Assembly: GCA_963819845.1 (NCBI GenBank)
Contig: CAWFXQ010000002.1
Location: 1-64,000, forward strand
DNA: 64,000 nucleotides
Reading direction: 5' to 3'
Source of the DNA: DATAGF01 sp963819845
GTDB lineage: Bacteria > Actinomycetota > Thermoleophilia > Miltoncostaeales > Miltoncostaeaceae
The translations under genes and the position numbers were made by a program. Position 1 is the stretch's first letter, and every line of letters starts with the position of its first letter. Below are positions 42,750 to 55,214 of the stretch, in pieces. The notes below the pieces were generated by a model. That model was given only the letters and a program-made list of their open reading frames with translations, was not told the origin of the DNA and made no database searches.

Positions 42750-43021
42750 GGCGCCCGCACCGCCGCGCGGGCGTGGATCCTCAGCCCCGCCACGCCCGGC
42801 AGGAGCTGCGGCACCCGCTCGGTGGCCGAGACGACCAGCGTCCGGCCCGCCGCCCCGGCCGCACGGAGGGCCTGCGCGCGCACCTCGGCCTCGGCGCGGA
42901 ACCCGGCCGCCAGCACCCCGACGAGCTGCCAGGCGACGAGGCCCACCAGGACGAGCACCGGGATGGCCACCAGCAGCTCGACGGCGGCCTGGCCCCGCGC
43001 GCCGCGGCGGAGGAGGGTCAC
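42746..43021 (-). CDS. TadE-like minor pilin
   Basis: A 91-residue protein: basic tail ending RGQAAVELLVAIPVLVLVGLVAWQLV, the class III (Tad) prepilin-like TM with the conserved Glu, and a small extracytoplasmic β domain. Start ATG overlaps the previous stop (ATGA), and its own stop overlaps the next gene the same way. No Tad ATPase or secretin is in the window. Confidence 0.8.
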   Translation of the reverse strand: MTLLRRGARGQAAVELLVAIPVLVLVGLVAWQLVGVLAAGFRAEAEVRAQALRAAGAAGRTLVVSATERVPQLLPGVAGLRIHARAAVRAP

Positions 43022-43356
43022 GGCCGGACCGTCGCCTGCGCGGCGACCGGGCCGACGTGGGGCAGCAGCGCGACCCGCGGGACGTCCACCCGCACCCTCA
43101 CCCGCGCGCCGCCCTCCATCGCGGTGACCGCGGCCGCGCGGGCGTAGCCGGCCGGCAGGGCCGCCCGGGCCGCCGCGCCGGCGGGCGCCCCGACCTCCGC
43201 CGCCCGGGCGCCGGCCCGCGCCGCCCCGCCCGCCACGATCCAGGCGTGGCCCGCGACCGCCAGCTGCCAGCCGATCAGCGCGACCAGGACGAGCGCCGGC
43301 AGCAGCGCGATCAGCTCGACGGCGGCCTGTCCGCGCTCGGAGCGTTGACGGTGCAT
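43018..43356 (-). CDS. TadE-like minor pilin
   Basis: A 112-residue paralogue of the next gene: ERGQAAVELIALLPALVLVALIGWQL and an Ala-rich extracytoplasmic domain ending in a β-strand-rich part (ARVRVRVDVPRVALLPHVGP). First gene of the three-gene operon; TAGCGT lies exactly 6 nt before the ATG at 43356, so the mRNA is probably leaderless. Confidence 0.82.
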   Translation of the reverse strand: MHRQRSERGQAAVELIALLPALVLVALIGWQLAVAGHAWIVAGGAARAGARAAEVGAPAGAAARAALPAGYARAAAVTAMEGGARVRVRVDVPRVALLPHVGPVAAQATVRP

Positions 43357-43362
43357 GGGCCC

Positions 43363-43368
43363 ACGCTA
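43363..43368 (-). promoter_or_regulatory. Leaderless -10 TAGCGT for the TadE operon
   Basis: TAGCGT on the minus strand with a 6-nt spacer to the ATG at 43356. Confidence 0.5.
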
Positions 43369-43413
43369 GGCGGGCCCCCGCGACGGATCAGCGCCGGGAT
43401 GTGCCGGATCCGT

Positions 43414-43436
43414 CCCGGGCGCGTGACGCGCCCGGG
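43414..43436 (-). terminator. Terminator of the acyl-CoA-dehydratase-like operon
   Basis: Perfect 10-bp stem CCCGGGCGCG / CGCGCCCGGG with a TGA loop, 6 bp downstream of the 98-residue gene. Confidence 0.75.
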
Positions 43437-43442
43437 CACGGT

Positions 43443-43722
43443 TCAGGCCAGGTGCGGCTCCAGCTCCCGCTCGAGGTCGCCGGGCGCCAGGGCCTCGCCG
43501 TCGTTCAGGCGCGCCAGGGCCGACGAGATGATCGCCCGCGCCTCCTTGCGGGACCCCTCGGTGACGAAGCCCGAGTAGAAGCTCTGGCCGGCGAGGCACC
43601 GGTTGAGCTCTGTGTCGCGGTTCTGGTCGTTGAGCTCGGTGAAGTACACGACGCGGTAGCGCCGGTCGTACCCGCCCTCGCGGTAGACCTCGAACATGAT
43701 CTTGCTCGCCGCGCGGGCGGCC

Positions 43723-43739
<17 letters not shown>
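43443..43739 (-). CDS. 98-residue protein of the activase operon
   Basis: A small soluble protein (MFEVYREGGYDRRYRVVYFTELNDQNRD broken into strand-helix pattern, then a helical C-terminus with LARLNDGEALAPGDLERELEPHL). One Cys. The start is TTG at 43739 (or GTG at 43730), overlapping the end of the activase gene by 17 bp, so it is translationally coupled to it. I recognise no family. Its place as third member of the operon suggests an accessory or specificity role for the dehydratase-like system, an inference only. Confidence 0.7.
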
Positions 43740-47190
<3,451 letters not shown>

Positions 47191-47192
47191 GC

Positions 47193-48941
47193 TCAGGCCC
47201 CCACCCCGGCCGGGACGGCCGCGCTCGCCGAGGCGTCCCTGCTCATCAGCTCGTCCACGTGCAGGACGAAGGTCGCGGCGGTGCCGATCACGCCCTTCGC
47301 GTGGGGCACCTTGTAGAGCGGGTCCTGCAGCTCGGGGTGCTCCTCGGCGTAGGCGCGCACCTCGTCGAGCGTGCGGCCGGTCTGCTCGAGCACCCGCTCG
47401 ATCTCCTCGCGGGCCTTCACCTTGGCCTCGCCGAGGGCCATCTGCACGCGGCTGTGGGCGTTGATCTCGCCCTCGCCGGAGGTCTCGACCGGCAGGAAGA
47501 TCATGTCCTTGTACTGGTTGACCACGGCCGACTGGACGCCGTCGGACTGGGTCGAGGGCATGCACCCGAACGGCTTCAGGGACAGCACCATGTGGCACAT
47601 GTCCTTGTTCGAGTAGTAGATGTTCTTGGCCACCTCGAGGTGGCCCTCGCCGCCGCCGGCGCGCGAGTTGTACATCGGGTGCCCGATCCGCTGCAGCTCG
47701 TACTGGTCGGTGAGCTCGTGCGGGATGCCGCCGAGCGCCTCGCGCAGCCGGTTCCACTCGCGGGTGAAGACGGCCTCGGCGAGCGACAGCGCGGCGTTCT
47801 TCTTCCGTGCCTTCAGGTCGGCGGCCATGCGCTTGTCGATGCGCCAGGCCGCGGGCATCGCCTCGTCCTCGGTGACGCCGGCGCGGTCGGTGTTGCCCTG
47901 CTTGGCCTGGTGGATCATGTACATGATCCAGGTGCCGACCGGCTCCACGAGCACCTGGGCGCCCTCGCGCTCGAGGAACGGGAACATCTTGTAGTTGCCG
48001 TCGCCCTCGGTGGTCTGGGCCCAGAACTCGCCGGTGATCTTGACGATCGGCTTCACGCGGGTGCGGTCGACGCGCACGGTGCGCAGGTTGTCGGCCACGC
48101 CGCCGAGCGCCTCGGTGTACTCCGAGCCCAGGAGCGCGTCGGCGAACTTGCCGGCCTTCTCGGCCATGCCGCCCACGGCGGGCAGCGACGTGAGGAAGGC
48201 GCCGATCTTGCCGTCGAGCCGCTGGTTGCGGTGGGTGCGGAAGACCTCGTTGAGGTCGTCCATCGCCTGCTCCATCGCCCGGTCGGTGGCGCCCTCCTCG
48301 ATCTCGAAGGGCCGCATCTGGTAGCCGACGTCGTTGAGGACGTCGCCCATGTTCAGGGCGTTCAGGAACGCCAGGAAGAAGTCGACGTTCAGCTCGAGGC
48401 CGTCGGCCTCACCGGCCTGGTTGAAGCCGCCCGACTGCTGGAACAGAAGGACGCGGAAGCCGTCGAAGCCCGAGTTGCGCAGGGCCAGGCGGTACTCGGC
48501 CTCGTACATGCCGAAGCGGCAGGGCCCGCACGCGCCCGCCGTGACGAAGACGTACTTGTCGATGATGTCCTGGCGCGACATCCCGTCGGCCTCGAGCCCC
48601 TGGAGGTGCTGCACGAGGTTGCCCACCGTGAAGTAGGTGGGGTTGCACTGGCCGTTGTTGCCGTACTCCTTGCCCAGCTGGAAGGCGGCCACGTCGGGGC
48701 AGGACAGGGCCTCCGGCTTGTAGCCGAGCCCCTCGAGGGCCCCGTGGATGAGCTGCTCGTGCTTCCAGGTCAGCCCGCCGTAGAGCACGGTGGTGTGGGG
48801 GCGCTGCGACGCGACGAAGCGGTGCTCGACCGGGCGCGCGTGAGGCTCCCGCTCCACCTCCTCGATGCCGAGCTCGCGGGCCAGGCGCGCCCGCTCCTCC
48901 TCGAGTCGCCTCTGGATGAGGTCCTCGGACGTGGCGGACAT
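47193..48941 (-). CDS. 2-hydroxyacyl-CoA dehydratase (HgdB)-like cysteine-rich protein
   Basis: A 582-residue protein, first gene of the operon and 2 nt upstream of the activase. Cysteines suited for Fe-S binding occur as Cys81 (SCPDVAAF), Cys99 (NGQCNPTYFTVGN), Cys138/Cys141 (AGACGPCRFGMYEAEYR) and Cys449/Cys460 (DMCHMVLSLKPFGCMPSTQ). This matches the separate C-terminal portion of the roughly 1400-residue one-piece proteins known from anaerobes. It would be the electron acceptor and catalytic partner of the activase; substrate unknown. ATG at 48941 follows GGGAGGGA; the longer frame to 49028 would run through the divergent promoter. Confidence 0.85.
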   Translation of the reverse strand: MSATSEDLIQRRLEEERARLARELGIEEVEREPHARPVEHRFVASQRPHTTVLYGGLTWKHEQLIHGALEGLGYKPEALSCPDVAAFQLGKEYGNNGQCNPTYFTVGNLVQHLQGLEADGMSRQDIIDKYVFVTAGACGPCRFGMYEAEYRLALRNSGFDGFRVLLFQQSGGFNQAGEADGLELNVDFFLAFLNALNMGDVLNDVGYQMRPFEIEEGATDRAMEQAMDDLNEVFRTHRNQRLDGKIGAFLTSLPAVGGMAEKAGKFADALLGSEYTEALGGVADNLRTVRVDRTRVKPIVKITGEFWAQTTEGDGNYKMFPFLEREGAQVLVEPVGTWIMYMIHQAKQGNTDRAGVTEDEAMPAAWRIDKRMAADLKARKKNAALSLAEAVFTREWNRLREALGGIPHELTDQYELQRIGHPMYNSRAGGGEGHLEVAKNIYYSNKDMCHMVLSLKPFGCMPSTQSDGVQSAVVNQYKDMIFLPVETSGEGEINAHSRVQMALGEAKVKAREEIERVLEQTGRTLDEVRAYAEEHPELQDPLYKVPHAKGVIGTAATFVLHVDELMSRDASASAAVPAGVGA

Positions 48942-49005
48942 CGGTCCCTCCCTGATCCCGGTGTGCGGCCGGCGGCGGCCCGTGCCGCTACTCAACCCCA
49001 CGACC

Positions 49006-49045
49006 CTCACGGGGCACTTGCCGGCCACTCACGGTTCACTCACGA
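49006..49045. promoter_or_regulatory. Three SARP-type heptamer direct repeats in the divergent promoter
   Basis: CTCACGG (49006-49012), CTCACGG (49028-49034) and CTCACGA (49039-49045), with start-to-start spacing 22 and 11 bp, i.e. on one DNA face. The last ends 6 bp before the -10 TAGGCT of the BTAD regulator. Heptamers at 11- or 22-bp spacing just upstream of the -10 are the established binding pattern of SARP regulators such as ActII-ORF4 and DnrI. Confidence 0.7.
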
Positions 49046-49051
49046 GGAGGG

Positions 49052-49057
49052 TAGGCT
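49052..49057 (+). promoter_or_regulatory. Leaderless -10 TAGGCT for the BTAD regulator
   Basis: TAGGCT, 6-nt spacer, GTG at 49064. Confidence 0.55.
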
Positions 49058-49063
49058 TGCGCC

Positions 49064-52000
49064 GTGCCGCCCGTGCTGCCGCGACCCTGCCTGGCGCGCC
49101 CCCGGCTCGTGGCCGCCGCGCGCGAGGGCCTCGCCGCCGGGCTGCTGCGCGTCGAGGCCGGCGCCGGGTACGGCAAGACCACCCTGCTGGCCCAGGCGGT
49201 GGAGGGACGCGACGCCACGGTCGCCTGGGTCGCGTGCGACCCGCGCCCGGGGCGCCCCGGCGTGGTCAACGCGCTCGCCGCGGCCCTGGCCGACGCCGTT
49301 CCCGGGCTGGAGGCCCCCCCGCGCCGCGCGCGGCCCGACCGCCGCGCGGCGGCCATCTGCGAGGGGATCGCGGCCGGGGCCCGGGGCGAGGTGGTGATCG
49401 TGCTGGACGACGCCCACCTGCTGGTCGGCGGCCGGGGCGAGGACGAGTTGCGCGCCCTCGCGCGGGAGCTGCCGCCCACGGCCCGCCTGGCCGTGGCCTC
49501 GCGGTGGACGCTGGGGGCGCTGCTCGGCGGCGCCCGGCCGGACGCGGTGGCGCTGGGCGAGGCCGAGCTGGCCCTCGCGCCCGAGGAGGCCCGCGAGCTG
49601 CTCGCGGCCCTTGGGTCGGACGCGTCGGCGGAGGAGGCCGCCGAGCGCGCCCGCGAGGCGGAGGGGTGGATGGCCGGCGTCGTGCTGTCGGCCCGGCCTG
49701 GCGGCGACCCCCTCGACTACCTCCTGCGCGAGGTGGTCGAGCCGCTGCCCGAGCCGGCGGCGCGCCTGCTGGAGGACACGGGCCACCTCGACCGGTTCAC
49801 CGCCGCGATGGCCGCGAGCGTCGCGGGGCGCGAGGACGCCGCCGAGCTGCTGGCGCTGCTGGAGGAGCGCCGGGCGTTCCTCGCCCCCGCCCCGGGCGGC
49901 CCCGGCTGGCGCCGCCACCACCGGATGCTGCGCGCGGCCCTCGAGCGAGGGGCGGCGACCCGGCCGGCCGCCCGCGCGGCCGAGCTGCACCGCCGGGCCG
50001 CCGAGGCGTGGAACGCCGTCGGCGAGCCCGAGCCCGCGGCGCGCCACCACCTCGCCGCCGGAGATCTGTCCGCGGCGCTCGCGGCCCTGGCGGCCGTGGG
50101 CGGCGCGGGCGCCGGGGAGCGGCCCGCCGTCGAGGACTGGCTCCGGGCGGTGCCCCCCGACGTGTGGTCGGACCTGCCCGGCCCGGTGCTGGCCCAGGCG
50201 TCGCAGCTCTTCTACCGGGCCGACCACCTCGGCGCCTTCGCGGCGATGGAGTCGGCCGCGCGCGAGCTGCTGGCCCAGGGGGACCGGCGCCGGGCGGCGG
50301 TGGTGCTGGTGCGGCTGCTGCGCGCCGCGCCCCTGGCGGGGGGCGTCTACGACCGCACGATCGCCGTCGCCGGCGAGCTGGTGCCCCGCCTCGACGCCGA
50401 CCCCGCCCTCCTCGCGGCGGCGCGCGTGATGCTCGCGCTGCTGCTGGGCGAGTCGTGCCGCTACGACGAGGCCGAGCACGAGCTGGCCGCGGCGCTCGAC
50501 GCGGCCCCGGCCGACCCGCTGGCGCGGGCGTGGGCGGCGGCGACGCGGGCCTTCGCGATCGACCATCCCGCGGGCCGCCGCGCCCCGGCCCTGGCCGCGC
50601 TGGACGAGGCGATCCCCGTCCTCGACGAGGGCGCGGCGGGCGACCCGCTCAACTACCTGCTCTACGCCCGCGCCTTCCGCTCGATGATCCTCGGCGACGC
50701 GGGCCGGTTCGCCGACGCCCTCGACGAGGCCGACCGCCTGCGCGAGGCGGCCGCCGCCCGCGGGCTGTCCCGGCTCGGCGTGCCCGTGGTGGCGATGCTG
50801 CGCTTCGTCCCGCTGGCCGGGCTCGGCCAGCTCGACCGCCTGGGCACCGAGCTCGCTCGCAGCGCGCCGGCCTTCCGCCGCCTCGCCGGCGCCCTGCGCG
50901 GGTACCGCCACGACGTCGCCGCGGCCGAGCTCGCCGCGGCGACCGGCGACCGCACCGGGGTGACGCGCGCGGTCGCGGCCGCCCGGGAGGGGCTCGCCGA
51001 GCACGGCCTGCCGTACGACGGCACGATGGCCCTGGCCGATCTCGCCAAGGCCGCCGGCACGGCCGACCTCCCCGAGGTCGCCCGGACGCTCGCCGACGAC
51101 GCCCGGGCCCTGGCCGAGCGGGCGGCGGCGCCGTGGCCACAGGCGCGCGCCGCGGTGGTGGCCGCGGCGGTCCACGGCCCCGGCCCCGAGGGCGACGCCG
51201 CCCTCGAGGACGCCCTGCGGCGCTCCACCGACCTCCGCGTCGAGTCGCTCTGGACCCGGCGCGAGCGGGCACTCGCCACGCTGCTGCTGCCGCGCGCCCT
51301 CGTGCGGGACCTCGGGCCGCGCGAGATCGTGGTGCGGCTGGCGCGGGCCTGCGGCGGCGAGGTGCTGGCGGCCTGCGCCGACGGCGCGGCCGGAGCGCCG
51401 CCCGAGGCCCGCCTCGCGCTGGCCGAGGCCGCGGCCGGCGCCGTGGCGGCCGACCGGGCCCTGGGACGGATGCTCGAGGACCCCGAGGCCGAGGTGCGCG
51501 GCGCCGCCCGCCGGGCGCGCGCGGCGCGGCGGGGCACCGGCGCGGGTGGGTCGGTGCGCCTGGTGACGCTCGGCGGCTTCGCGGTGGAGCGCGAGGGGCG
51601 CCGGGTGCCGGACGCAGACTTCGGGCGCCAGAAGGCGCGCGCCCTGCTGGCGATGCTGGCCTGCGCGCGAGGCCCCGTGCACCGCGAGGCCCTGATCGCG
51701 GCCCTGTGGCCCGATCTGTCCGAGCCGCGCGGGGTGGCCGCGCTGCACTCGACCCTCTACGCCCTGCGCCGGACGCTCGAGCCCCACCTGTCCGCGCGCG
51801 ACGCGTCGGCCCTGGTGGTCGCGGAGGGCCCCACCTACCGGCTCGTGACCGCGGCGCTGCGCGGCTGGGACGCCGACGAATTCCTGCGGGCCGCCGCCGC
51901 CGGCCTCGCGGCGGCGCCCGAGGAGGCTCCCTCCCGCCTGCGCGACGCCGAGGCGCGCTACGCCGGGCCGCTGCTGCCGGAGTGGTCGTTCGCGCCCTGG

Positions 52001-52303
52001 ACCGAGCCGCTGCGCACCGAGCTCGAGGAGGCCCACCGGGCCGTCCTGTTCTCCCTGGCCGAGCGCCTGGCCGAGGCCGGCCGCACCGCCGAGGCCATCA
52101 GCCGCTACCGGCTGCTGCTGGCGCTCGAGCCCGAGCGCGAGGGCTGGCACCGCGCCCTGATGCGCACCTACGCCGACGCCGGCGAGCGCGCCCTGGCGCT
52201 GCGCCAATTCCACGCCTGCCGCACCCTGCTGCGCGAGCGCCTCGGCGTGGCCCCGAGCCGGGAGACCCGAGAGCTCCACACGCTCATCCTGCGCGAGGGG
52301 TGA
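49064..52303 (+). CDS. NTPase-TPR-BTAD (SARP-type) transcriptional regulator
   Basis: A 1079-residue regulator with LAL-like N-terminus and SARP C-terminus. P-loop EAGAGYGKTTLL at about 31-42, Walker B VIVLDDAHLL, then about 550 residues of Ala-rich TPR-like helices, an OmpR-type winged-helix domain from about 828 (VRLVTLGGFAVEREGRRVP … GRQKARALLAMLA) and a BTAD domain (EALIAALWPDLSEPRGVAALHSTLYALRR … LAEAGRTAEAISRYRLLLALEPEREGWHRALMRTYADAG, split). It is divergent from the dehydratase-like operon and its own promoter carries SARP-type repeats, so control of both is likely. Confidence 0.9.
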   Translation: MPPVLPRPCLARPRLVAAAREGLAAGLLRVEAGAGYGKTTLLAQAVEGRDATVAWVACDPRPGRPGVVNALAAALADAVPGLEAPPRRARPDRRAAAICEGIAAGARGEVVIVLDDAHLLVGGRGEDELRALARELPPTARLAVASRWTLGALLGGARPDAVALGEAELALAPEEARELLAALGSDASAEEAAERAREAEGWMAGVVLSARPGGDPLDYLLREVVEPLPEPAARLLEDTGHLDRFTAAMAASVAGREDAAELLALLEERRAFLAPAPGGPGWRRHHRMLRAALERGAATRPAARAAELHRRAAEAWNAVGEPEPAARHHLAAGDLSAALAALAAVGGAGAGERPAVEDWLRAVPPDVWSDLPGPVLAQASQLFYRADHLGAFAAMESAARELLAQGDRRRAAVVLVRLLRAAPLAGGVYDRTIAVAGELVPRLDADPALLAAARVMLALLLGESCRYDEAEHELAAALDAAPADPLARAWAAATRAFAIDHPAGRRAPALAALDEAIPVLDEGAAGDPLNYLLYARAFRSMILGDAGRFADALDEADRLREAAAARGLSRLGVPVVAMLRFVPLAGLGQLDRLGTELARSAPAFRRLAGALRGYRHDVAAAELAAATGDRTGVTRAVAAAREGLAEHGLPYDGTMALADLAKAAGTADLPEVARTLADDARALAERAAAPWPQARAAVVAAAVHGPGPEGDAALEDALRRSTDLRVESLWTRRERALATLLLPRALVRDLGPREIVVRLARACGGEVLAACADGAAGAPPEARLALAEAAAGAVAADRALGRMLEDPEAEVRGAARRARAARRGTGAGGSVRLVTLGGFAVEREGRRVPDADFGRQKARALLAMLACARGPVHREALIAALWPDLSEPRGVAALHSTLYALRRTLEPHLSARDASALVVAEGPTYRLVTAALRGWDADEFLRAAAAGLAAAPEEAPSRLRDAEARYAGPLLPEWSFAPWTEPLRTELEEAHRAVLFSLAERLAEAGRTAEAISRYRLLLALEPEREGWHRALMRTYADAGERALALRQFHACRTLLRERLGVAPSRETRELHTLILREG

Positions 52304-52317
52304 GGCGAGGGGTCAGT

Positions 52318-52333
52318 CTGAATCCGGATTCAG
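52318..52333. terminator. Palindromic hairpin between convergent genes
   Basis: CTGAATCCGGATTCAG, a 16-bp perfect palindrome between the BTAD regulator and the small membrane protein; AT-richer than its surroundings. Most likely a bidirectional terminator. Confidence 0.5.
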
Positions 52334-52353
52334 GCTCAGACGCGACGGCGCGC

Positions 52354-52725
52354 CTAGCGGAACCGGCGGCTCTCCCTCACCACCCAGACGATCACCAGGG
52401 CGAGGGCGGCGATCAGGGCGAGGACGCCGAGCGGCGTGACCCGGTCCTCCAGCAGCGGGAAGCCGGCGATCAGGAGGAACGCGATGCCGAGGCCGGCGAT
52501 GATGATCACCACCCGCTGCCACGGCTTCAGCACCAGCCAGGCGAGCTGGTTCTGGCGGAAGTAGTTGTAGCCGAAGACCGCGAGGGCGGCGACGAAGAGC
52601 ACCAGGATGATGCGCTCGGCCGAGACCGCGAGCGATCCGAAGCCCTCCTGCCAGACGAGGACGATCCCGGCGATGCCGGCGATGATCAGGAAGTTCCGGA
52701 CCCCGACCCAGTTGATGCGGCTCAC
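52354..52725 (-). CDS. Four-TM membrane protein downstream of thrS
   Basis: A 123-residue protein with four hydrophobic segments (FLIIAGIAGIVLVW, RIILVLFVAALAVFGYNYF, VVIIIAGLGIAFLLIAG, LGVLALIAALALVIVWVV) and a short Arg-rich tail. GTG at 52725 overlaps the thrS stop (GTGA). No family recognised. Confidence 0.75.
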   Translation of the reverse strand: MSRINWVGVRNFLIIAGIAGIVLVWQEGFGSLAVSAERIILVLFVAALAVFGYNYFRQNQLAWLVLKPWQRVVIIIAGLGIAFLLIAGFPLLEDRVTPLGVLALIAALALVIVWVVRESRRFR

Positions 52726-54635
52726 GCCGTCACCCCGTCGCGGGCCTCGTCCGCGAGGCGCTCCGCGAGCTGGGCGAGCGGCACGGCTCCGAGGTCGCCG
52801 TCGCCGCGGTGCCGGGCCGACGCCGTGCCCGCCTCGGCCTCGCGGTCGCCCACGACGAGGAGGTAGGGCACCTTCGCCAGCTCGCCGTCCCGGATGCGCT
52901 TGCCCACCGACCCGCCCCGGGCGTCCACCTCGGCCCGCAGGCCCGCGCCGCGCAGCCGCGCCCGCACCTCCTCGGCGTAGGCGGCGTGCCGGTCGGACAC
53001 CGGCAGCACGCGGGCCTGCTCGGGCGCCAGCCAGAAGGGGAACTCGCCCGCGCCGTTCTCGATCAGGATGCCGAGGAACCGCTCGATCGACCCGGTGACC
53101 GCACGGTGGATCATCACCGGCCGCTCCTCGGCGTCCTCGGCGCTGGTGTACGTGAGGTCGAACCGCTCGGGCATGAAGAAGTCGAGCTGGCAGGTGCCGA
53201 GCTGCCAGGAGCGGCCCATGGTGTCGGCGACGTGGAAGTCGATCTTGGGCCCGTAGAAGGCGCCGTCGCCATCCTTGAGCTCGTGGGGGCGGTCGCCGAG
53301 GGCGACCCGCAGAGCCTCTTCCGCGGCGTCCCACATCTCCGGCGTCCCGCTGGCCTTCTCGGGCCGGGTGGCGAGCTTGAGGGCCACGTCGCCGAGCCCG
53401 AAGCGGGCGTAGAAGCCCTGGATCAGGTCGAGGACCGCGCGCACCTCCTCGGTCACCTGGTCGAGGCGGCAGAAGATGTGGGCGTCGTCCTGGGTGAAGG
53501 CCCGCACGCGGAAGAGGCCGTGCAGCACGCCCGACAGCTCGTGACGGTGGACGTGGCCGAACTCGGCGTAGCGGATCGGGAGGTCGCGGTAGCTGCGCCG
53601 GCGGCTGCGGTAGACGAGGCAGGCGCCCGGGCAGTTCATCGGCTTGAGCGCGAACCGCCCCTCGTCGACCTCGGTGAAGTACATGTGCTCGTGGTAGTGG
53701 TCCCAGTGGCCGCTGCGCCGCCAGAGCTCGTCCGAGAGCAGCGTCGGGGTCTGGATCTCGTCGTAGCCCATGCGCGCGAGGTCGGCGCGCACGGCCTCCT
53801 TGATGCCGTTGATGACGACCATCCCGCGCGGCAGGTAGAAGGGGAAGCCGGGGCCGGCGTCGTCGAAGTGGAAGATGCCGAGGTCGCGCCCGAGTCGCCG
53901 GTGGTCGCGGGCGCGGGCCTGCTCGAGGGCCTCGAGATGCGCGTCGAGCTCCGCCGAGGTGGGGAAGGCGGTGGCGTAGACCCGGGTGAGCTGGGGGTTC
54001 GTCTCGCTGCCCCGCCAGTAGGCGCCCGCCACCGACAGCAGCTTCACCGGCCCGATGCGCCCGGTGTCGGGCAGGTGGGGGCCGATGCAGAGGTCGACGA
54101 AGTCGCGCTGGCGGTAGAGCGAGACCGACGACTCGCCCCGGCGGGCCAGCTCCTCGATCTGGTCAACCTTGTAGGGGTCGCCGCGCTCGGCGAAGTGCGC
54201 GCGCGCGTCGTCGATGCTCATCACGCTGCGCTGAAAGGGGGCCTTCGCGGCGATGATCCGGGCCATCTCGGCCTCGATGGCCGGGAAGTCCTCCTCGGTG
54301 AGCGTCCGCGGCAGGTCGAAGTCGTAGTAGAAGCCGTCCTCGATCGCCGGCCCGAAGCCGAGCTTCGTGCCCGGCACGAGCGCCTGCACGGCCTCGGCCA
54401 TGACGTGGGCGGCCGAGTGGCGCATCACGTCCAGGTAGTCGTGGCCGCTCTTCGCGGTGACGATCTGGATCGCGTCGCCGTCGGCGAGCGGCCGGGCGAG
54501 GTCGCGGACCTCCTCGCCGACCCGCACGGCGACGGCGGCCTTCGCGAGCCCGGGCCCGATCGCGGCCGCGGCGTCGTGGCCCGTCGCTCCGTCGGGCAAC
54601 TCCAGCCGGCTGCCGTCGGGGAGGGTCACGTCCAT
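52722..54635 (-). CDS. thrS: Threonyl-tRNA synthetase
   Basis: A 637-residue class II synthetase: TGS domain (residues 1-60), editing domain with HSAAHVMAEAV and the downstream HxxxC-like part, catalytic core with GFPFYLPRGMVV, MNCPGACLVY, FGHVHRHELSGVLHGLFRVRAFTQDDAHIF (motif 2), and GSIERFLGILIEN (motif 3), and the anticodon domain (ARVLPVSDRHAAYAEEVRARL). ATG at 54635; an in-frame ATG at 54662 would add nine residues. TACGAT lies 9 nt before 54635. Confidence 0.97.
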   Translation of the reverse strand: MDVTLPDGSRLELPDGATGHDAAAAIGPGLAKAAVAVRVGEEVRDLARPLADGDAIQIVTAKSGHDYLDVMRHSAAHVMAEAVQALVPGTKLGFGPAIEDGFYYDFDLPRTLTEEDFPAIEAEMARIIAAKAPFQRSVMSIDDARAHFAERGDPYKVDQIEELARRGESSVSLYRQRDFVDLCIGPHLPDTGRIGPVKLLSVAGAYWRGSETNPQLTRVYATAFPTSAELDAHLEALEQARARDHRRLGRDLGIFHFDDAGPGFPFYLPRGMVVINGIKEAVRADLARMGYDEIQTPTLLSDELWRRSGHWDHYHEHMYFTEVDEGRFALKPMNCPGACLVYRSRRRSYRDLPIRYAEFGHVHRHELSGVLHGLFRVRAFTQDDAHIFCRLDQVTEEVRAVLDLIQGFYARFGLGDVALKLATRPEKASGTPEMWDAAEEALRVALGDRPHELKDGDGAFYGPKIDFHVADTMGRSWQLGTCQLDFFMPERFDLTYTSAEDAEERPVMIHRAVTGSIERFLGILIENGAGEFPFWLAPEQARVLPVSDRHAAYAEEVRARLRGAGLRAEVDARGGSVGKRIRDGELAKVPYLLVVGDREAEAGTASARHRGDGDLGAVPLAQLAERLADEARDGVTA

Positions 54636-54722
54636 GCCGGCCGCATCGTACCAACGGGTCATCCGGCCCCCTCTGGCCGCGACGGGGTTGCCGCGACCGC
54701 CGCGCGGGGGAATGATCGGGGC

Positions 54723-55214
54723 GTGCTGGAACGCTTCCTCTACACCCCCGCGGGCCGCGTGCGCATGGCGCGCATGTTCGGCGTGGTCATCGCCTGCGTC
54801 GCGCTGGCGATCTTCGGCAGCTTCCTGCTGGTGGTCACCCCGGTGTTGGGCGACCACGAGGGCATCCAGACGCTCTGGGTGCTGTTCTCGGTGTTCCTGC
54901 TCAAGTTCCCGCTGGTCGCCCTGCTGTGGTGGTTCATCGTGCGCAACAAGGAGTGGCCGGTGAGGCCGCCTCGGTGGAGCGACGGGGAGACGCGGGAGAT
55001 CCTCACCTACCTGGTCAACGAGGCCGACCGCTCGATGACCCTGCCCGACGCCTCGGCCCGCCTCGCCTACCTGCAGCGCGAGGCCTGGAACGTGGCCGAC
55101 CGCGTGGGCGGCGAGGTGAAGGTCAACGCCGTCGACGTCGCGCTGCACATCGACCAGCTCCTGACGGAGACGAGCCGCCGCAAGGCGCGCGGGAGCGAGC
55201 CGACGGAGCACTGA
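54723..55214 (+). CDS. Two-TM membrane protein with soluble C-terminal domain
   Basis: A 163-residue protein: two TM helices (VVIACVALAIFGSFLLVV and FSVFLLKFPLVALLWWFIV), then a cytoplasmic helical domain of about 75 residues (EILTYLVNEADRSMTLPDASARLAYLQREAW…). GTG at 54723. TGATG overlap couples it to the next gene. No family recognised; the pair is conserved-looking but unknown. Confidence 0.7.
   Translation: MLERFLYTPAGRVRMARMFGVVIACVALAIFGSFLLVVTPVLGDHEGIQTLWVLFSVFLLKFPLVALLWWFIVRNKEWPVRPPRWSDGETREILTYLVNEADRSMTLPDASARLAYLQREAWNVADRVGGEVKVNAVDVALHIDQLLTETSRRKARGSEPTEH

Noticed and set aside
49040..52279. 1079-residue open frame on the minus strand opposite the BTAD regulator
   Set aside because: Arg/Gly/Gln-rich composition without any domain; the plus strand carries clear motifs. 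A codon-bias shadow of a high-GC gene.
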